Assembly: GCA_003157895.1 (NCBI GenBank)
Contig: PMKW01000063.1
Span: 5,643 to 15,076 of the forward strand
Source of the DNA: Methanoregula sp.
Lineage (GTDB): Archaea > Halobacteriota > Methanomicrobia > Methanomicrobiales > Methanospirillaceae
Reading direction: 5' to 3'
DNA: 9,434 bases
Part shown: piece after piece, positions 7,049 to 9,434 of the stretch
Layout of the letters: every line of letters begins with the position of its first letter
Numbering within the stretch: position 1 is the first letter of the stretch
Notes under the pieces: model-generated
Databases searched by the model: none
What the model was told of the DNA's origin: nothing
Seen by the model: the letters and a program-made list of their open reading frames with translations, nothing else
Program-made: the position numbers and the translations under genes

Positions 7049-7270
7049 TTACCATTTAAGCTGGTATCTTGGGACCCAGAAAGCAAGGGCTGCGGCAAGG
7101 GCTGTTATTTCAATAGCGCTTACGGAAATCACAAATGCCAGGGAAACATGATACACAAAATAATACGTTATCAGATTTATAAGAAGCAAATCTATCAAAA
7201 CATATACCATTATTCTTTTGGGAAATGTCATGGATATACGGGTGCCGGTTTCGTTTTTTGTGTCAGTCAT
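7049..7270 (-). CDS. Small two-helix membrane protein, unknown function
   Basis: A 73-residue protein not recognised as any family. A polar N-terminus of about 19 residues precedes two hydrophobic segments, about 20-40 and 43-66, and a short basic tail ending in RYQLKW. The two helices would form a hairpin with both ends on the same side of the membrane. Support for a real gene comes from a ribosome binding site, GGAGTGAT, three bases before the ATG (plus-strand 7274-7281). It differs from the consensus GGAGGTGAT by one missing G. The protein composition is also clearly membrane-like. It stands alone on the minus strand; the palindromic element lies downstream of its stop and may affect its transcript end. 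Confidence 0.6.
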   Translation of the reverse strand: MTDTKNETGTRISMTFPKRIMVYVLIDLLLINLITYYFVYHVSLAFVISVSAIEITALAAALAFWVPRYQLKW

Positions 7271-7311
7271 TTAATCACTCCGGAAATTTTATACAGTAAC
7301 TTTTTCCAAAG

Positions 7312-7321
7312 AAATAATTAT
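7312..7321 (-). promoter_or_regulatory. TATA-like element for the small membrane protein
   Basis: On the minus strand ATAATTATTT lies about 42-51 bases upstream of the ATG at 7270. It predicts a transcript start near 7292 and a leader of about 22 bases that includes the ribosome binding site. Assignment rests on composition and spacing only. Confidence 0.35.
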
Positions 7322-7351
7322 GGTGATCACTATTCCATAGGAGGACTTTAA

Positions 7352-7495
7352 AACCGATGGTTCGATTCTCTGAATCATAAAAATGGAGATGCCATATCAA
7401 ATAGTATCGGACTGAATAATGTCCAGATGAATGCAACATATACCACCTATTCGAAGGGAATATCCCCTATTGGCGATATAAAAAATTCTATTTAA
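7352..7495 (+). pseudogene. Possible decayed gene end, unknown family
   Basis: A 47-codon open stretch follows an in-frame TAA at 7349-7351 and ends at TAA 7493-7495. It reads NRWFDSLNHKNGDAISN and so on to GISPIGDIKNSI, and has no start codon in its first half. Upstream of the TAA the same frame reads YGDHYSIGGL, so one nonsense mutation could have split a longer gene. The composition (Asn, Ser, Thr, Tyr) resembles the end of an archaeal surface or pilin-like protein, but no family was recognised. A 47-codon open frame can occur by chance in AT-rich DNA. The rest of the roughly 430-base gap to the next gene holds only the promoter of the lipoprotein. Confidence 0.2.
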
Positions 7496-7630
7496 TCCTT
7501 CTGCATCTGTCTCCAGTCCGGGTACTCTCAGGAGATCGAACGAACTTCCATTTTCCTTTTAATTGCATACTTTATTCCTACCCACACCGCGATCTCAAAT
7601 TGAATAGTCCTCTTTCAGTATAACGGATCC

Positions 7631-7640
7631 CATATATATA
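7631..7640 (+). promoter_or_regulatory. TATA box of the lipoprotein gene
   Basis: CATATATATA predicts a transcript start near 7662. The leader to the preferred ATG at 7702 would then be about 40 bases. The alternative TTG start at 7657 would lie upstream of that transcript start, which argues against it. Confidence 0.5.
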
Positions 7641-7701
7641 CAGGAAAAACTGTTTCTTGGCCAACAAAAATTATAAATGGAGTCTTGATGGAAAGGAACA
7701 T

Positions 7702-8226
7702 ATGAAAATTCCGTATGCTGGTTTTGAAAACTTCCTGAACCTGTGCCAACGTTCTGGAACAATACTGCTGGTCATGGCGATCCTTGGAGCGGTACTTGTG
7801 GCAGGATGTACGAACCTGATAAAAATCCCGTCCTCAACAGGGTCACCGGCGGTTTCCGGAGGACCAGGGCCTGTGTCCACAACCGTTCCTGCTACAGTAA
7901 TCACATCCGGTACGTTAACGGCTGCATCCGAGGGAACAGAACCCTGGTCCGGCTCGTGGAATTCGAACTGGGGAACGATGCAGTTTACGCAATCGGGTAA
8001 TCAGGTGACCGCAACCTATACCCATGCTGGTGGACGCATTAGAGGTACGGTCTCGGGTAATACCCTGACCGGCACATGGTCGCAGACCCCATCGTACCAA
8101 CCTCCTGACGACGCGGGGGATGTTGTTCTCACCATGGCTGCCGATGGAAATTCATTTACCGGCACCTGGCGGTATGGCATCAATACTGGTACCTGGGACG
8201 GGACCTGGACTGCAACCAAGACGTAA
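7702..8226 (+). CDS. Small lipoprotein with Trp/Gly-rich beta domain
   Basis: A 174-residue secreted protein. Its hydrophobic signal segment (about 19-35) ends in the lipobox LVAGC with the lipidated cysteine at 36. A Ser/Thr/Pro/Gly-rich linker follows, then a domain from about 82 to the end with strongly periodic Trp-Gly-Thr: WSGSWNSNWGTMQFTQSG, GNTLTGTW, GNSFTGTW and TWDGTWT. Such spacing suggests a small beta-barrel or lipocalin-like fold in which alternating residues line strands. Similar domains occur in methanogen surface proteins as far as I recall; no function is known. The frame is open from a TTG at 7657, but ATG 7702 has AAGGA four bases upstream and lies after the predicted transcript start, so it is preferred. 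It appears monocistronic. Confidence 0.75.
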   Translation: MKIPYAGFENFLNLCQRSGTILLVMAILGAVLVAGCTNLIKIPSSTGSPAVSGGPGPVSTTVPATVITSGTLTAASEGTEPWSGSWNSNWGTMQFTQSGNQVTATYTHAGGRIRGTVSGNTLTGTWSQTPSYQPPDDAGDVVLTMAADGNSFTGTWRYGINTGTWDGTWTATKT

Positions 8227-8249
8227 TCTTTTGGTTCTTCTCCTTTTTT
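8227..8249 (+). terminator. T-rich terminator after the lipoprotein gene
   Basis: A pyrimidine-rich run directly follows the stop codon and ends in T6 at 8244-8249. There is no hairpin; it fits the usual archaeal T-tract terminator. Confidence 0.5.
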
Positions 8250-8270
8250 ATGTGAATAGTAAAAGTAGAC

Positions 8271-8657
8271 ATGCAACTTTCATCGTGCTCCCCTTTCATA
8301 ATACTACATACGCCAACCATATGCACCCCTATTCATGGTATTATATACACGGGAAGCTGGACAGGAAGAAGCCTATTTACACATAATGTGAGAGAGGGAA
8401 TTGCCATCAGCGCGGAGAAACGCCAACGGAAATGCATGGCGAGATAGCACCTGGACAACTGCGCAGACGCCCTTGTCTGGAAGAATGATTGGCGATTGTG
8501 GGGCTCATCAAAAAACCTCACAATTATTATGAATAAGGGTGCATCCGAAGAAAACGAAATTGAATGGCAACGGACGGAATTACAAACATCTCGATTCTCT
8601 CCATATATGACAACTTGGAAAAAAGAAGGAACCAATTTAACACCGGAGATAGCCTAA
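8271..8657 (+). other. Unexplained intergenic stretch: TAG-interrupted frame and three hairpins
   Basis: One frame is open from ATG 8271 to TAA 8655-8657 except for a single TAG at 8445-8447. It gives 58 codons before and 69 after the TAG; the second half reads as plausible protein (DALVWKNDWRLWG, NLTIIMNKG). The same stretch has three hairpins: CGCCA/TGGCG (8421-8441), CAGAC/GTCTG (8464-8479) and ATTGTGGGG/CCTCACAAT (8495-8524, 9 bp with one G-T). A TATA-like TTATATAC lies at 8340-8347. So it could be a decayed gene, a structured RNA or neither. No recognisable family was found in any frame. Confidence 0.25.
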
Positions 8658-8671
8658 AAATGATTTTTAGG
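8653..8671. terminator. Perfect 9-bp palindrome with T5 arm, probable terminator
   Basis: CCTAAAAAT (8653-8661), one G, and ATTTTTAGG (8663-8671) form a perfect palindrome. It lies 19 bases beyond the stop of the minus-strand membrane protein. It is symmetric, so it could end transcription in both directions; on the plus side a T-rich TTGTTGTTTTT follows. Confidence 0.45.
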
Positions 8672-8690
8672 AGAAATAATTGTTGTTTTT

Positions 8691-9296
8691 CTATCGATAA
8701 ATTTCATCAATTATTAATTTGTCCCAGTCTTCAAGAGAATCTTTGAAATGAAAGTGGCATATCAATAAAATTACTGCAAAAATTGGAAATAACAAAGCAA
8801 GGGCGAATGGGTTGTATCCAAAATCATTGGTCTGTGGAGATGCGTAAGAACGTATCCAATATGAGAATATGGTTATAAAAAAGCTGATTTCACATGCCCA
8901 TGCCATATTTCCAGTTGTTTGCATAAAAATGATGTATCTTTCACGGATATTTCCGAATACCATTTCTTTCTGTTGATAGGCAAGGGATAGTGTCCGATGA
9001 AATCTAATTGTCCTTTTCCTCATACTGGTCGGTGTTGGTGTATAAAATGTCGAACCGATTCCAGTTGTATCTGCTAAAAACACTAAAAAAATTCCCAAAA
9101 CATAGGATATTCCTACGATGCTGAACATAATCAAAATGGACAGCTCTCCAGAAAAAAAATTTAATAGGATTTTTGTTTGGAAATTAGAATACAACGTTGC
9201 CATTATTATACTAAAACCGGGCAAAACGATCGAAAGCAAATCCCTTAAAATAAATTGGTTGTAGAAACTAGTGAATAATTCAGTATAATCTGACAT
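8691..9296 (-). CDS. AT-rich four-helix membrane protein, unknown function
   Basis: A 201-residue protein not assigned to a family. After a polar start it carries the segment RDLLSIVLPG at 18-27, leading into a first hydrophobic stretch to about 36. Further helices lie at about 53-75, 131-150 and 163-181. A basic loop (RKRTIRFHR, about 93-101) separates the second and third, and an acidic tail (DSLEDWDKLIIDEIYR) ends the protein. The frame opens at a TTG (9314), but ATG 9296 has GTAGGA just upstream and a TATA box at a suitable distance. Its DNA is much richer in A and T than the housekeeping genes to the left, which suggests acquisition. Similar small membrane proteins with an N-terminal RDLL..LPG stretch occur in accessory regions as far as I recall, but a defence role is not shown by anything here. 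Confidence 0.7.
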   Translation of the reverse strand: MSDYTELFTSFYNQFILRDLLSIVLPGFSIIMATLYSNFQTKILLNFFSGELSILIMFSIVGISYVLGIFLVFLADTTGIGSTFYTPTPTSMRKRTIRFHRTLSLAYQQKEMVFGNIRERYIIFMQTTGNMAWACEISFFITIFSYWIRSYASPQTNDFGYNPFALALLFPIFAVILLICHFHFKDSLEDWDKLIIDEIYR

Positions 9297-9331
9297 TTTT
9301 CCTACCCTAATCAAAAGTAGTGTTCGTTTAG

Positions 9332-9339
9332 ATTATACT
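9332..9339 (-). promoter_or_regulatory. TATA box of the four-helix membrane protein gene
   Basis: On the minus strand AGTATAAT lies about 36-43 bases upstream of the ATG at 9296. It predicts a start near 9310 and a leader of about 14 bases that contains the GTAGGA ribosome binding site. Confidence 0.45.
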
Positions 9340-9375
9340 TGTCTATTCTTTGAACTTTGGCTTGTGCGCTGTTGG

Positions 9376-9383
9376 AAAAAAAA
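9376..9383 (-). terminator. T8 run downstream of the tRNA-like sequence
   Basis: On the minus strand eight T follow the tRNA-like 3' end by about 25 bases. This is a standard archaeal terminator for a tRNA transcript, which supports a tRNA gene being, or having been, at the right edge. Confidence 0.4.
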
Positions 9384-9408
9384 TTAGAACCGCATCATGA
9401 GTGAAAAG

Positions 9409-9434
9409 TGCAGCTATGGGGATTTGAACCGGAA
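9409..9434 (-). tRNA. 3' end of a tRNA-like sequence, cut by the window edge; T-stem mismatched
   Basis: The minus strand reads TTCCGG, TTCAAAT, CCCCA, TAGCTGC, A. GGTTCAAATCC is the classic T-arm with T-loop TTCAAAT (plus 9422-9428), followed by a 7-base acceptor strand and a discriminator A at 9409, with no encoded CCA. However, the T-stem strands TCCGG and CCCCA pair at only three of five positions, with two C-C mismatches. A functional tRNA should not show that. It may be a degenerate tRNA, a tRNA-end fragment left by integration, or a hybrid junction. The anticodon lies outside the window, so identity cannot be read. Confidence 0.4.

Noticed and set aside
6878..7351. Plus-strand frame of 157 codons across the palindrome and the small membrane protein
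   Set aside because: It reads through the palindromic element with low-complexity Pro/Gly/Ala, then runs antisense to a gene with a good ribosome binding site; no ribosome binding site of its own is visible.
7361..7376. GGTTCGATTC resembling a tRNA T-arm
   Set aside because: The flanking bases do not form a T-stem, and no acceptor or anticodon arm can be built around it.
8445..8447. TAG in an otherwise open frame as a pyrrolysine codon
   Set aside because: No pyrrolysine genes are in view, the frame encodes no recognisable methylamine methyltransferase, and a decayed or non-coding stretch explains it more simply.
8333..8635. Minus-strand frame of 100 codons in the same gap
   Set aside because: There is no ribosome binding site or recognisable domain, and it mirrors the better plus-strand frame; chance in moderately AT-rich DNA is adequate.
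8564..8746. Plus-strand frame of 60 codons at the end of the 8.2-8.7 kb gap
   Set aside because: It runs through the palindromic terminator and into the end of the convergent membrane protein gene, with no ribosome binding site.
1..9434. CRISPR array, transposase, integrase or known defence cassette
   Set aside because: No regularly spaced direct repeats and no such protein motifs were seen on either strand.

Overview
The window looks like a piece of a euryarchaeal chromosome, most likely a methanogen and perhaps one of the Methanomicrobiales. The evidence is a glycerol-1-phosphate dehydrogenase (the enzyme that fixes archaeal lipid stereochemistry), an archaeal-type prolyl-tRNA synthetase with a C-terminal four-cysteine zinc site, a UPF0179 protein and a DUF63 membrane protein, together with TATA-like promoters and T-rich terminators. 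The exact lineage is inferred from general gene content and was not tested.

Bases 1 to about 6790 are GC-rich, tightly packed and mostly housekeeping. A plus-strand ADP-ribosylglycohydrolase (133-1083) runs tail to tail into a leftward pair, egsA followed by the UPF0179 gene (2553 down to 1013); the convergent ends overlap by 71 bases. egsA is divergent from a rightward cluster DUF63 - SpoIIM-like - proS (2556-5410). The two divergent start codons are only 2 bp apart. After a T-rich terminator and a hairpin comes a single gene for a membrane-anchored PepSY-like extracytoplasmic protein (5599-6789). Its TATA-like element lies inside the loop of a perfect 7-bp inverted repeat.

From about 6800 the character changes to low gene density, higher AT content and short or unrecognised genes. 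It begins with a roughly 168-bp imperfect palindrome (6849-7016), whose nested inverted-repeat arms share one centre. Then come a 73-residue two-helix membrane protein (minus strand), a possible decayed reading frame, a small lipoprotein with a Trp/Gly-rich beta domain, a roughly 430-bp stretch with a TAG-interrupted frame and several hairpins, and an AT-rich four-helix membrane protein (minus strand). At the extreme right edge lies the 3' end of a tRNA-like sequence on the minus strand, with a T-stem that does not pair properly. Such a combination is typical of an accessory or formerly integrated segment next to a tRNA, but no integrase, transposase or second attachment site is visible here.

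Functionally, egsA supplies sn-glycerol-1-phosphate for membrane lipids and proS charges tRNA-Pro. The ADP-ribosylglycohydrolase probably removes ADP-ribose from a protein or small molecule. The remaining genes encode membrane or surface proteins of unknown job. No CRISPR array, recognisable defence cassette or complete mobile element was found. The most unusual items are the concentric palindrome, the 2-bp divergent promoter arrangement, the TATA-enclosing inverted repeat and the mismatched tRNA-like end.
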